A stretch of DNA of 64,000 nt from Candidatus Brocadia pituitae (GCA_017347445.1 AP021856.1:1992613-2056612), one strand, 5' to 3'. Shown: positions 33,910 through 43,386, numbered from the stretch's first letter. The notes: generated by a model from the letters alone, not told the origin. Program-made: numbers and translations.

Positions 33910-34278
33910 TCGTTGCAATGAATGCGTATCAGACACGAGTATTATTTCATGCAATCAGGCAAAAAATCTGAGATTTTTTGTAAGGACAGAAATATTTTCC
34001 TTGGCGAGCATCTTCTCACGAACCGGCAAAAAACCTTTATATCAAACTGTTTTATCCTCGCATATTCTCTATTCAAGATCAGGCACCAAGTAGACTCCTG
34101 ATATCCACCTTTCACCTCTTGCCTTTTCATCTTTGCCCTTCCAGAATAATGAAAGTTTGTCCCTCGTCACTATGTTTCCTTTTCAACCTTGGAAGAATAG
34201 TAAAGTTTAGTGATTTCATTTGACCTTTTTCTGATTCATGATAAATTACTTTTTCATAAAGCTAAAAGGAGTGAAATA

Positions 34279-34500
34279 ATGAAACAAACCGCACTAAATG
34301 ATACTGCCTCGATTCTCCGCAGAATTGAAATAATAGAAAAAGAAGTTGTGGATTTAAAATTGTCGGTTCTCAAAAAGCTCACCCCTTCTGTTAAGAAAAT
34401 TGTGTCCCTTAAAGGTATTATAAAAGGCGTTGATATTTCCGAAGAAGATGTTGGGCAAGCCAAGAAGTCCCTTTATGGCAAACCACAGATAAAGATATAG
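34279..34500 (+). CDS. Probable antitoxin of a VapBC-like pair
   Basis: A 73-residue mostly helical, charged protein (MKQTALNDTASILRRIEIIE...). It ends seven bases before the PIN toxin start, the usual antitoxin position. The family is not recognised with certainty. The start at ATG 34279 follows AAAAGGAG. Confidence 0.6.
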   Translation: MKQTALNDTASILRRIEIIEKEVVDLKLSVLKKLTPSVKKIVSLKGIIKGVDISEEDVGQAKKSLYGKPQIKI

Positions 34501-34507
34501 ATTGATC

Positions 34508-34897
34508 ATGAATTTTGTTGCCGATACCCATGCCCTTCTTTGGTATTTCACTAATAGCCCTAAACTGAGTACTCATGCATCGGAGATATTTAATAGCTGT
34601 GAGCGGGGAGAATGCATAATTTTTATTCCTTCGATAGTAATTGCAGAGGCACTCAGTATCTTTGACAAAAAGAAGATTTCTTTTGATTTCAAAAAGCTTC
34701 TGAAAAAACTGCATGAAAGCGAAAATTTTGTCATCATAGCCCTCGATTATCCGGTCTTATAAAAAATGGTTGACCTGAAAGATGTCCCAGAACTTCACGA
34801 TAAAATAATTGTTTCAACTGCAAAACATCTTAACCTCCCCCTTATCGCAAAGGATAAAGAACTCCAAAATCTTGACCATATTAGGACAATTTGGTAA
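34508..34897 (+). pseudogene. PIN-domain (VapC-like) toxin with nonsense codon
   Basis: The frame MNFVADTHALLWYFTNSPKL ... IALDYPVL stops at TAA 34760-34762 and continues in the same frame KMVDLKDVPELHDKIIVSTA, KHLNLPLIAKDKELQNLDHI to TAA 34895-34897. The whole is a 129-codon PIN domain: D in ADTHALLWY, E in IVIAEALS, the ELHD motif and D in AKDKEL. The conserved ELHD acid lies past the stop, so the truncated product should be inactive. A GAA to TAA change is the simplest explanation. Confidence 0.85.
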
Positions 34898-35281
34898 CTC
34901 TCCATACGGGAAGAAAATCTATTGTAAATCTTCATTGAGTACACAGCGCAATGGGGAGATGGAGGGTGAAATTCAGCCGCACTGGAGCAAGGCGGATGCG
35001 GAGAATCCGGCGATTATTGCACGAACATTCCCTGACATAGCGAAAGCCTAACCATCTTTCAACACGGAGTCAATAATTAAGCAGATGTCCCCAGAGTTAA
35101 CCAACCATCAACAGCATAATCAATCACAAAGCATGGATGACCACATTCACCCCATTCATTTTAACCAGTAAATTCGGGTATTCCAACCATCTTCACCTCT
35201 CTCTGCAAAATAGACGCGCTTGTTTTAGGGCTACCAACCAGAGTTAGCCTGTAATAATACTATTGACAGGGGATAGTTGTT
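34898..35281. other. Intergenic stretch containing 51-bp repeat copy 2
   Basis: 34951-35001 is the second copy of the repeat at 33859-33909. The reading frame over it (EIQPHWSKADAENPAIIART) continues to 35051 and may be the tail of a lost gene. Nothing else was recognised. Confidence 0.45.
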
Positions 35282-35467
35282 TTGATTTTAATAGCATTCA
35301 GACAGGAAATAGAAATATCCAATTTTTCGGTTATAAGTGGCTATTTCCCTCCCAGGGCGCTTGGGATTGTTATGGAATGGGCAGCGCTCCACAAGGATAA
35401 GCTCTTGGAAAATTGGGAAGCAGCAGAACAAAAAAAACCATTAATCAAAATTGAACCATTAAAATAA
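35282..35467 (+). pseudogene. DUF4160 protein, N-terminus missing
   Basis: The last two thirds of a DUF4160 protein: GYFPPRALGIVMEWAALHKD, KLLENWEAAEQKKPLIKIEP is the family's conserved end. The usual opening (MPTIxxFYGI.. with the PPHFHA motif) is absent upstream, so the gene is truncated. It lies 12 bases before a DUF2442 gene, its usual partner. Confidence 0.75.
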
Positions 35468-35479
35468 GGAGGTTTCCTT

Positions 35480-35772
35480 ATGTATTATGATCTTACAGAA
35501 ATAAAGTACATCGGTGGATATAAACTAAAATTACCTTCGAAAATGGGAAAGGTGGAATAGTTGATTTTAAAGATTATATAAAAGAGGGCAGTGTGTACGC
35601 GCGCTTTTACGACATTGAATACTTTAAAAAAGCATATATACATCCCGAACTGGGTGTATTATGTTGGCCCGGAGATGTGGATGTATCGCCAGAAACTATT
35701 TACCATGAAGCAACGGGAGAGTCTCTACCATCATGGATGGAAACAGATAAAAAAACATTAACAAAAAAGTAA
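35480..35772 (+). pseudogene. DUF2442 protein, frameshifted
   Basis: It begins MYYDLTEIKYIGGYKLKL after an AGGAGG site. The frame then stops at a TAG unless shifted near 35535, after which it reads FENGKGGIVDFKDYIKEGSV, YARFYDIEYFKKAYIHPELG, VLCWPGDVDVSPETIYHEAT to TAA 35770-35772. This is a full DUF2442 protein interrupted by one frameshift. DUF4160-DUF2442 pairs are suspected toxin-antitoxin modules; here both halves are damaged. Confidence 0.8.
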
Positions 35773-36016
35773 GCTCGGTTCAATAATCAACAAAATACCC
35801 TCTGGGTTTTAATGATTCAGAGGGGCATGTGAACCGGGGATTAGAGTGGATGCAAAAGTTTCGTATTCAAATTATAATCACAAATCAAGGCACTGCCCCA
35901 ATGAAAACTCCGGCCTCAATGAAAACTCACTCTTGGTTTTTTGCCTTTTTCTATGCTATATTATTGAAAAAAGCATTTCTCCGCATCTTTTTTAAACAAG
36001 AAAGAAAATATCTTTT

Positions 36017-36256
36017 ATGGACAACCGTATAGAAGTGAATCCGGATATATGTCATGGTCAACCATGTATAAAAGGGACGAGGATTATGGTATATATCATT
36101 ATCGAACTTCTCGAAGCTGGTTTAACACCTGATGACATTATAAAGGATTATTACCCGCAGATAATAAAGGACGATATAAAACAATGTTTGCATTATGCCG
36201 CTTCACTTATTAAGGATCAAGAATATATTCCATTTGAAGAGGCAACACAACATTGA
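36017..36256 (+). CDS. DUF433 family protein, second copy (probable antitoxin)
   Basis: A 79-residue DUF433 protein: IEVNPDICHGQPCIKGTRIM, then LLEAGLTPDDIIKDYYPQII and DDIKQCLHYAASLI. It overlaps the next start codon by four bases. It is only distantly similar to the copy at 432-656, so the two are separate acquisitions rather than a recent duplication. Confidence 0.87.
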   Translation: MDNRIEVNPDICHGQPCIKGTRIMVYIIIELLEAGLTPDDIIKDYYPQIIKDDIKQCLHYAASLIKDQEYIPFEEATQH

Positions 36257-36603
36257 GATTCCTTGCGGACGAGAATATATTTCCTCCTCTTATATCGCAT
36301 CTTCTCAAATCCGGACACGATGTTAAAGCTATTCAGAAATGCGGTCTTCCAGGGGCAACAGATGATACGATTGTTGCTTTGGCAATAAAAGAAGAAAGAA
36401 CCATCATCACCTTTGATAAACATTTTGGTGATATTCTCAGGTATCCTCCACAGAATTTATTCGGTATCGTCCTTATCCGGATTCACCCGCCTTTGTTAGA
36501 AGACATCCTTTTTGCCGTAGATAACCTCTTTAAGAACTACCATGCCTATACATTCAAGGGAAGGCTTGTCGTATTATCTAAGCAGGGATATAGAATAAGG
36601 TAG
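36253..36603 (+). CDS. DUF5615 PIN-like protein, second copy (probable toxin)
   Basis: A 116-residue DUF5615 protein from the TTG at 36253: MRFLADENIFPPLISHLLKS, GATDDTIVALAIKEERTIIT, FDKHFGDI. It contains the acidic ADEN and TFDKHFGDI signatures of the PIN-like fold. Start and stop codons overlap those of the DUF433 gene, so translation is coupled. Intact. Confidence 0.87.
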   Translation: MRFLADENIFPPLISHLLKSGHDVKAIQKCGLPGATDDTIVALAIKEERTIITFDKHFGDILRYPPQNLFGIVLIRIHPPLLEDILFAVDNLFKNYHAYTFKGRLVVLSKQGYRIR

Positions 36604-36608
36604 TTGTG

Positions 36609-36700
36609 TAAGGTTGGGTAGAACGTGAGCGAAACCCAACACCAACTATGCATAACATTGAAAAATCTGTTGGGTTTTTGTTTCATTCAACCCAACCTTA
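36609..36700. repeat. TAAGGTTGGGT/ACCCAACCTTA palindromic repeat, long copy
   Basis: TAAGGTTGGGT..GAAACCCAAC and GTTGGGTTTTT..TCAACCCAACCTTA are mirror arms. It directly follows the DUF5615 stop, as the short copy at 366-396 follows another stop. Confidence 0.75.
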
Positions 36701-36725
36701 CCCCGCTCCAGCAAATTCTGTTTTC

Positions 36726-36762
36726 AAGGCCAGACCCTGAATGATCAGAGGACGCAAAGTAT
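36726..36762 (+). ncRNA. Decayed c-di-GMP-I riboswitch fragment
   Basis: GGCCAGACCCTGAATGATCAG followed by AGGACGCAAAGT parallels the core at 19997-20029, but the receptor strand is mutated and the loop is ATGA instead of GNRA. The 3' half is absent; a group II intron begins soon after. Confidence 0.5.
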
Positions 36763-36804
36763 AATACAAGGATGGGGAGGGGCTTGGTGTCAAACCTTGA
36801 TTCG

Positions 36805-37560
36805 TGGCGTGCCCAGCGAAGGGTAGTGTCTTCTTGCGGGTGGAAGTCCCGTCATGGTAGAAGCCAGAGCCATGTAGCATGGATGGCAGGGGGTGATGGA
36901 AACGTGGCCTTCTGAAGCCCATCGACAAAGTCGGCGTAAGGCCGGTGAGCGAATACCGGGTCGTAACGTACGTGAACGTAGAAGTAGCCTCGTAAAGGTG
37001 TGATTTCGCTGGTCGAGCCTTTCACAAATAGGCGAAGACAGAATTCTTTTGCCATACTGGTTAATAAGGTATAAGGACGGTGACGGGGTATCAGCGGCGA
37101 CACGGATAGAAAGAGACGCAATCAACTGGGGAAGCCCTCCTCGTCCCTGAGAGAAGTATCAGGAGCAAGGTAAGCCTTATAAGTCGAAAGGCGAAGTAGG
37201 CTGACAGGCGAGAGGGTGGCGGATGAGTCCGTAGTAGTGAAGATGGTAAGGACAACATAACCTGACCGGAGCGAAGGGACTCTGCTGTATCTCAAATCTT
37301 TCTTTGGAGGTGAGGTAGGGAAGGATGATAAAAAAAACTTCCATAAGTCTACAGGAACTGAGGGGGAAGATATACAGCAAGGCGAAGACCGATTGACTCT
37401 TGGTCGATTGGTGGATATGCCTTGTTGAGAAGGGAGCAGGAAAGCCGTATGAGGGAAAACCTCACGTACGGTTTGATGTGGCAGGGGATGGAAAAGTACT
37501 ATGGAGAACCTAAACGGGCACAAAGCTGGAAACGGCAGAAACAGTCAAGGAGATACCTAA
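36805..37560 (+). mobile_element. Group II intron with deleted reverse-transcriptase ORF
   Basis: The 5' part GTGCCCAGCGAAGGGTAGTG and following structured region resemble group II domain I. A domain V hairpin is clear at 37442-37475. The usual maturase start is present at 37325 (MIKKTSISLQELRGKIYSKA) but stops after 23 codons at TGA 37394, and domain V follows 45 bases later, so nearly the whole ORF has been lost. The intron ends are approximate: I could not fix the 3' splice site. The RNA may still splice if a maturase acts in trans. Confidence 0.75.
37442..37475 (+). ncRNA. Group II intron domain V
   Basis: AAGCCGTATGAGGGAAAACC followed by TCACGTACGGTTT: the AGCCGUAUG stem, GAAA-type tetraloop and CGUACGGUU arm of domain V, which holds the catalytic metal site. 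Confidence 0.85.
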
Positions 37561-37675
37561 TGCAACTCGCCATTCCTTGACCCTACATTATGGTTGGTGC
37601 CGGATGAAGCTGGGTAGGAGGGGCATTGTGCACTGTGTGTTTCTTTATGGGGACAATTTTTTTATTTTGTTTAAG

Positions 37676-39121
37676 CATTACTTTGTTAAAAATTTAAGCT
37701 GCGCAATTTTTCTTAAGTCGTTTCGATTTAATTTTAAAATAGCCATTGGCAAGTTTTTCGTTCTTTGATAAGGCATTGGTAGAGACGAATTCGAGCATGG
37801 CATTGATAGCCTGTTTGATTCCGTTGAAGGTGGTAGGTTTCGTTTCAAGGATTTTCGCAAGATAGGCATCCCCGTTTACACGAGGACAAGCTTTGTTTGA
37901 TCCAGTAGGTGAGCGTCCATGCAACAAGACAGAGATTCCAGTACCTCTCAATCTTGTTGATATGTCTGACCTGGTAGTGATCAAAGGAAAAGGTGTCCTT
38001 TAATTCCTTGAAACAGTGTTCAATGCCCCAACGGAGCAGGTAGTTGGTAATTACCATTTTGGCAGAGGCACGGAGATTATTGGTAATAAGGATATGATAG
38101 TGGTAGTCGTCTTCCTTATGGGTACCTTACAATCTTTCAGCTTTGCCTCGAACGAATAGGTTTTATGTGAAACTTCAGAGCCATCCGGAGTTTTGAATTT
38201 CACGAATTTGATTTTATCCCTGTAATGTTTTTTGATGAGGGTCACGAGCTCATCTGGTTTGACGAAACACATCGATTTCTTTCCGGGATGGTGCATGAAG
38301 ATATTTCTGTTGGATTTTATTTCTGAATAGAAGATTTTGGTTTTTTTGTGAATGTGCGTGAGAACGCGTGTAGTCGCATACCATGAGTCGAAGACTGTGC
38401 CGGAGGAACCGAAGCTTTCTGCGTAGAGGTCGAAAAGTTCTATAGCGATTTGTATTTTATCTTTGAACTGAGAGTTGTTTTTTCCTCTGGGGAACTCGCT
38501 GGCGGGCAGGTAGGGAAGTATATCGATGGGAAAATGCTTTGAGTCTGAGACGAAAGTGGCTCCAACACCGACATTGCAGACCTCTTTTCTTTTGAGTGGT
38601 CCGCAATATTGCAACTTTGCACCCTCAGTCTTCTTTGCAAAGGGTTTGGGGCAGCCGGTGTCATCGATGGCGAGAAGGCCGTCTTTTGTGGGAGCAGTAG
38701 TTCTTTGTTTTTGAATGATTTCCCGTCTTGTGCGTTTGATTGCCTGGATATCCCATTTTGAATCTGAGAAGAAGTATTGAAACTTCTGATAATCGGTATG
38801 AGTGGCTTTTGCCATTGCATCAAGGGAGTTTCTTTTATAGTCTTTGAACAAGGCATAGATGGCCATCTGTTTTTTTGCTAAAGCAAGAGGTGAAATGTTT
38901 CAGAAACGTATTTAACAGAGGGATGTTTGCACCAAAAATACTCAAATCCTTTGCTCCTGTTGTTGGTTGACAGAGAAGTTCACAAGTGCAATTAATAGCA
39001 GGAGTAAGGGAATAAGTCGAGGGCAAAATAGGTCGCAAAGCATTGATTTGTAGTAAGTTGTGTCGAACTCGACTTATGACTTATAAATATTTTTTTACAA
39101 ACGTTTTTTAACAAAGCAATG
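37676..39121 (-). mobile_element. Degenerate IS701-like insertion sequence
   Basis: Inverted ends CATTACTTTGTTAAAAA (37676-37692) and its near complement (39105-39121, 16 of 17 matching) bracket a 1446-bp unit. The transposase inside is frameshifted several times. Confidence 0.7.
37694..39038 (-). pseudogene. IS701/DDE_5-like transposase, multiply frameshifted
   Basis: The main piece (38866-38051) has LLAIDDTGCPKPFAKKTEGA, LQYCGPLKRKEVCNVGVGAT and FDSWYATTRVLTHIH; the next frame (38057-37845) has LLRWGIEHCFKELKDTFSFD, and a third (37984-37694) carries the C-terminus. Together these give the D-D-E set of the IS701-like DDE_5 superfamily. At least three frameshifts, including one near the N-terminus around 38870, make it inactive. 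Confidence 0.8.
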
Positions 39122-39326
39122 TTTCAAAGAATTTAAAAAACTTGCAAATTCCTTCATTTTTGCTATAGTGGTTTTTTACTAATGCGAGAAAGCAATCTTT
39201 CATTTTTATCTGTGAACAGGCAAAAAGACGCAAAACAAAATTCCATACATGATCATACCATTTGGTTGTACTCTTAGTTGTATGTTCGTGCAATAAATTT
39301 GTATTTCGAACTTGTTCTTGAATCTT

Positions 39327-40172
39327 ATGCAAAACAACTGTGCTGTAGAGCGTAGCCTTTCTGACATCAAGGACTTGCTCGCCTGTCCTAAATGCCAGGG
39401 AACCCTTGAAGGGAATATGGATGTGCTGGTTTGCCGGGCATGTGGAGGTGTTTTTCCCATTCGTGGCGGTGTTCCATTGCTCGCCGTTTTCGATGAAGCG
39501 AAAACAAAGCCATCTACCTATCAAGGACCGACCCGTGAATCCTATCAACAGGAATATCAGCATATTGATGCCGCTGCGGGCTACAACCTCAAATACAAAC
39601 AGCACGTTTTCAAACGCTGGAGCACGCGGCGTGAATTCCGACTCCTTGGCCGTCTGCTTTCCTCCCAGCCACGCAGTCGCACCTTACTTGAGTTGCCCTG
39701 TGGTGGCGGACGACTCAGCAGCGCTATGGCAAAGTTCACAGACCTTTTGATTGAAGCGGATATCGCTATAGGACAAGTACAGTATGGGCAGCAGCACAGC
39801 CAGATGGAAACTGCGCAAATCTGGATGACGGCTTCGGCACTTCACATTCCCTTCCGTGACGCTGTGGTAGACGGAGTAGTATGCATCCGCCTGTGCCATC
39901 ATCTGCACAAACCCGAAGAACGTGAACAACTCGTGGTCGAACTTCTCCGCGTTGCCAGACGGTTCGTGATTGTGACCTTTTTCGATTATAATTCTATGAA
40001 AAATATCATCCGCCGCGTGCGCCAGTCCATTCACCGGAAACGTTCGAAATATACGATGACCGTTGATGAGGTTGACAACATTGCACGTCGGCACAACGCG
40101 CGGCTCGTAACATATCCAATGCTCTCATGGATCGGATCAGGGCATCGTTATGCGCTGCTGGTCAAGTCGTGA
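39327..40172 (+). CDS. SAM-dependent methyltransferase with N-terminal Trm112-like zinc domain
   Basis: A protein of about 281 residues. Residues 15-55 form a small zinc-ribbon of the Trm112/UPF0434 type: LLACPKCQGTLE, LVCRACGGVFPIRGGVPLL. A class I methyltransferase follows with motif I variant LLELPCGGGRLSSAMAK and VVDGVVCIRLCHHLHKPEER. The substrate is unknown; the downstream LPS-kinase-like gene two bases away suggests envelope glycolipid work. ATG 39327 is chosen over an upstream TTG at 39312. Confidence 0.82.
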   Translation: MQNNCAVERSLSDIKDLLACPKCQGTLEGNMDVLVCRACGGVFPIRGGVPLLAVFDEAKTKPSTYQGPTRESYQQEYQHIDAAAGYNLKYKQHVFKRWSTRREFRLLGRLLSSQPRSRTLLELPCGGGRLSSAMAKFTDLLIEADIAIGQVQYGQQHSQMETAQIWMTASALHIPFRDAVVDGVVCIRLCHHLHKPEEREQLVVELLRVARRFVIVTFFDYNSMKNIIRRVRQSIHRKRSKYTMTVDEVDNIARRHNARLVTYPMLSWIGSGHRYALLVKS

Positions 40173-40413
40173 GTATGCCGCCTCACCACAATCACTACCG
40201 CCTCTCCATCGGCGTTTCCCGGCTTGCGTCAGGTAGCTTTTGCCCGAAAGAGTCGCTCGTCGTTCCGGATAAGAATGCCCTTATCAAGCATGAAAAGAAA
40301 ACTCTCGTCTGGCGAAAGGTGATTGGGGGCAGTGAGGCAACTGTCATCAAGATGTACCGTTGCCGTGGTTTTGTGGATTGGCATCGGGAACGCCTCCTTA
40401 ATTACAACGTTCA

Positions 40414-42056
40414 AAGACTTCTGCAAAATTCATAACCTCTTACTAACAGGCAATTTATATTTATTTTTCTCTTGTCTTTTCCTCCAGCCTTGCTATAATA
40501 TAACTTCTTGTAAATAAATGACTTAAAGCAATTATTGGGGAAAAATTCTATGCAAAAATTCCAGTTGTCTCTTTTTTATAATCTGCAAGCCGTCGTTGAA
40601 ATGTCAGCCTTCTACCGTAAGTATCACCTGATCTTTCAGTCTCTTTCTCTTTCAAAGTTTCCCGATAAAAACTATGGCGTTGGGCGTACTGGCTATTCAC
40701 GACATGCTATGCTCAAGGCTTTCATCATTAAACACATCGAACAGATTAAATCCGTTCCCCGGCTTATTGAATTTCTTGATTCTCACCCGATACTTACTCA
40801 TCGGTGCGGTTTCGAAATGGGTGCACTTCCTGACGAAAGCCAGTTTTACCGATTCATTAAAGAGATACCCACCTCGCTCTTTGAGGACATCCACACCGAA
40901 GTCAACCGCCAACTCATTGCCGCAGGCGTCGTATCTCTTGACACCTTTCTGATAGACTCAAAACCCATCATGGCCGCCACCAGAGAAAACAACTTCAAGA
41001 ATCCCAAACGCAACACTCATAACAAGGAAAAACGCCCAAAACGAAATCATCAAGCCACGCTCGGTTACTATTCCTATCAGGAAGTTCAGGGGAAAAAAGA
41101 CAACTTTATCTTCTTTTGGGGCTACCGTACTCATGTCATTGTGTCGAAAGAAGGCGTCCCGCTCGTCACGAAAACCCTGCCAAACAACTCCACCGACGCC
41201 CAGGTTGCTGTGCAGCTTATCAAAAAACTCAAACGGCTTTTCAAATTCAAAAAAGGAGCCCTCTTTATCGCTGATGCCGCCTATGATGTCCGGGAGCTCT
41301 ATAACCTCATCGTCAATACCATGAAAAGCCAGGCCTTCATACCCCTGAATCCCAGGAACCGGCAACCAGACAAAACCCTTGGGCATCATGGATGCCCTTT
41401 GTGCGATGCCGGGCTGGAGATGAAATCCTCTGGTTCATGGACTGAAGGGCCACGAACCCGCCTCAAATTCCGATGCCCGCTCAAGGCCGACAGCAAGGTC
41501 GCTGCGAACTACCCCAAGGGTTGTCCCATTCAACATCCCCGCTTGACTCAAGGCAAGGCCTACGGCTGCACACAATATCTCGACATTACCCATGATGCAC
41601 GCTCTCAGGTACCACGAGACACAGACTTTTTCAAAGAAACTCATAAGCTCCGCATTGCGGTTGAACAGTATTTCAGCCGTCTTGGTGACCGGGAGGCTGA
41701 ACAAACCACCCATTACAAACTACAGATTGTTCAAAACCAGATGGCTATTGCCCATTTATCGATGAGCCTTGTTGCCTCGGCTGCGGCTCTCCTTCTCAAA
41801 CAACCTGACAAAATCAGGTGTTTTAGAACATTCTCACAACGGCCTCTTCTCAAGCAAAGCGCTTAAAGTATCGTAAAACTCACCTTTCAAAGCACTGCCA
41901 CAGAATCGGTACGCCCACATTTTCCTTAGTCCCAGTTCTTTTTGACTTTTCCCTCCCCAACAACCCACCAAATCCATTCCTGGCCAGACAATTCCCTGCT
42001 CAACCGGCCTGCACTCATTCATCCCTCACCAACAAAAGCTATTTTGCAAAAGTCTT
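40414..42056 (+). mobile_element. IS4-like insertion sequence with 10-bp target duplication
   Basis: The ends are AAGACTTCTGCAAAAT at 40414 and, inverted, AAGACTTTTGCAAAAT at 42056 (15 of 16 match). ACAACGTTCA is duplicated at 40404-40413 and 42057-42066. Length 1643 bp with one intact transposase: a recent insertion. Confidence 0.92.
40550..41866 (+). CDS. DDE transposase of the IS4-like element
   Basis: A 438-residue intact transposase. The N-terminal DUF772-like region (GRTGYSRHAMLKAFIIKHIE) is followed by a DDE core: LDTFLIDSKPIMAA (first D), LFIADAAYDVRELY (second D) and a C-terminal KLRIAVEQYFSRLGDREAEQ with the E region. A Cys-rich insertion (HGCPLCDAGLEM) lies between the second D and E. 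The ATG at 40550 follows GGGGAA. It cuts and pastes the element; no frameshift is seen, so it may be active. Confidence 0.87.
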   Translation: MQKFQLSLFYNLQAVVEMSAFYRKYHLIFQSLSLSKFPDKNYGVGRTGYSRHAMLKAFIIKHIEQIKSVPRLIEFLDSHPILTHRCGFEMGALPDESQFYRFIKEIPTSLFEDIHTEVNRQLIAAGVVSLDTFLIDSKPIMAATRENNFKNPKRNTHNKEKRPKRNHQATLGYYSYQEVQGKKDNFIFFWGYRTHVIVSKEGVPLVTKTLPNNSTDAQVAVQLIKKLKRLFKFKKGALFIADAAYDVRELYNLIVNTMKSQAFIPLNPRNRQPDKTLGHHGCPLCDAGLEMKSSGSWTEGPRTRLKFRCPLKADSKVAANYPKGCPIQHPRLTQGKAYGCTQYLDITHDARSQVPRDTDFFKETHKLRIAVEQYFSRLGDREAEQTTHYKLQIVQNQMAIAHLSMSLVASAAALLLKQPDKIRCFRTFSQRPLLKQSA

Positions 42057-42673
42057 ACAACGTTCAGCGCGAATACGAAATGCTCTGCGCGCTGGAATCC
42101 GCAGGAATTTCATGCAGCGTGCCGCTGCTCTGGGGTTTTGGTTTGTCATCTGAACATGGCCGCTTTGAGATACTGGTCACCCGCGAAATCAAAGGCGCTG
42201 TCAATCTGAAAGAGGCGTTCAGGGCTGGCACTGCGTCTGTAGTTCCTGACGATTTGCCGATGCTGTTCGATTTAGTTCGGCAGATGCACCAACGCGGCAT
42301 ATATCACGGGGCGCTTCTTCCAAAGAATATCCTGGTCGTACCCGTTCCACAATGGAGGCCTACTTTCAGTCTGATCGATCTGATAAAGGCAATACATTTC
42401 CACAATGATATTCAGCATACGGTGATGGCGCGTTACGATCTCCTCAGCCTGATGCATGGAATGAAGAATCTTTGTCCGGGAATCAATTACGAACCCCTGC
42501 TGTTACGCTACGGCTTAGGGCAGACTGATATTCGCGAACTTCTGGATCAGTTGATGTTGTATCGTTCCACCCGCCATTTGCGGAACCAGCTGGCATTTCG
42601 GTTCAAGGTGTGGGCGCTGATTGTCCGATGTCGCAAGCGATTAAGTTTACGCAACCGGGACAAAGAAGTATAG

Positions 42674-43059
42674 GAAACAGGTATAGAAGTTTAGCCCATC
42701 CAGAAAAAGACAGAATCGGATTTCATGAAGTGATAGTGAGAAGCGAAGAAACCAAATGAATCCTATCGGTGGGAAACCACTTAGACGTTCCAACTTCACA
42801 AGGTCGGCCGGGGGTATAACCGGGCTTGTTGAACAATTTCAGGAACGGCATCTTCCCATTCCACTGCCATAATATGCACACCGGCCACTTCTTTGACCTT
42901 CCTGGCTTGGTCTATGACTACTAGTGCTTAATTGCAATAATACGCAATATATCTTCTTACCTTGAATGTCAGTAAAATACAAGGATTTCAGGTGAAAAAT
43001 ACTATCAATAATTTATGCAATTAAGCACTAGTGTGGTGTTCCGTAAATAACTAGACATA
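42674..43059. other. Intergenic stretch holding a MITE
   Basis: Apart from the 113-bp MITE at 42920-43032 no gene or RNA was recognised. Confidence 0.5.
42920..43032. mobile_element. 113-bp MITE-like element
   Basis: A perfect 17-base terminal inverted repeat ACTAGTGCTTAATTGCA (42920-42936; inverse at 43016-43032) surrounds 79 bases without coding capacity. Confidence 0.75.
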
Positions 43060-43386
43060 TCACTCTTCCCGTTTTTGGTGCCGTGGCTGCGTGCAACCAG
43101 GCTGGATGGACTCCAGCTTGGCCCGAGCCCGCTCGATCTTACGGAGGATGTCCTCCAACTTGGCCGTCCAGACAAACGGCTGCGGGTTGGCATTCCAGGC
43201 GGCGAGAAAGGTTTCGATGGTCTGCACCAATTCTGGAACGCTGACAAAAGCACCGCGCCGGATCGTTTTCTCTGTTAACTCCCCAAACCACCGCTCCACC
43301 AGGTTCAGCCAACTCGAACTGGTGGGAATGAAGTGGGGCACAAACCGCCGATGGGTTCTCAGCCACGGGGTGTGACAGGTCACCAA
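43060..43386 (-). pseudogene. IS630-family transposase, C-terminal fragment
   Basis: 108 codons ending a DDE_3-type transposase: FIPTSSSWLNLVERWFGELT holds the catalytic Glu region, followed by ELVQTIETFLAAWNANPQPF and VWTAKLEDILRKI. The first two catalytic aspartates are missing upstream, so only the tail remains. It is GC-richer than its surroundings, unlike the IS630 at 8245-9483, so it comes from a different element. Confidence 0.8.

Larger units (their letters stand above)
40175..42673 (+). pseudogene. Lipopolysaccharide (Kdo/WaaP-like) kinase gene split by an IS
   Basis: The 5' part 40175-40413 encodes MPPHHNHYRLSIGVSRLASG ... WRKVIGGSEATVIKMYRCRG; the 3' part 42057-42673 resumes YNVQREYEMLCALESAGISC and ends RLSLRNRDKEV. 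Joined at the duplicated ACAACGTTCA the frame is continuous and gives a protein of about 285 residues of the WaaP/InaA kinase-like fold. The catalytic-loop equivalent reads YHGALLPKNILV, with Ala where Asp is usual, so activity was already doubtful. It would have acted on envelope lipids with the preceding methyltransferase. Confidence 0.82.

Noticed and set aside
37122-37523. 133-codon minus-strand frame in the group II intron
   Set aside because: Opposite to the intron RNA; high-GC structured RNA gives spurious open frames.
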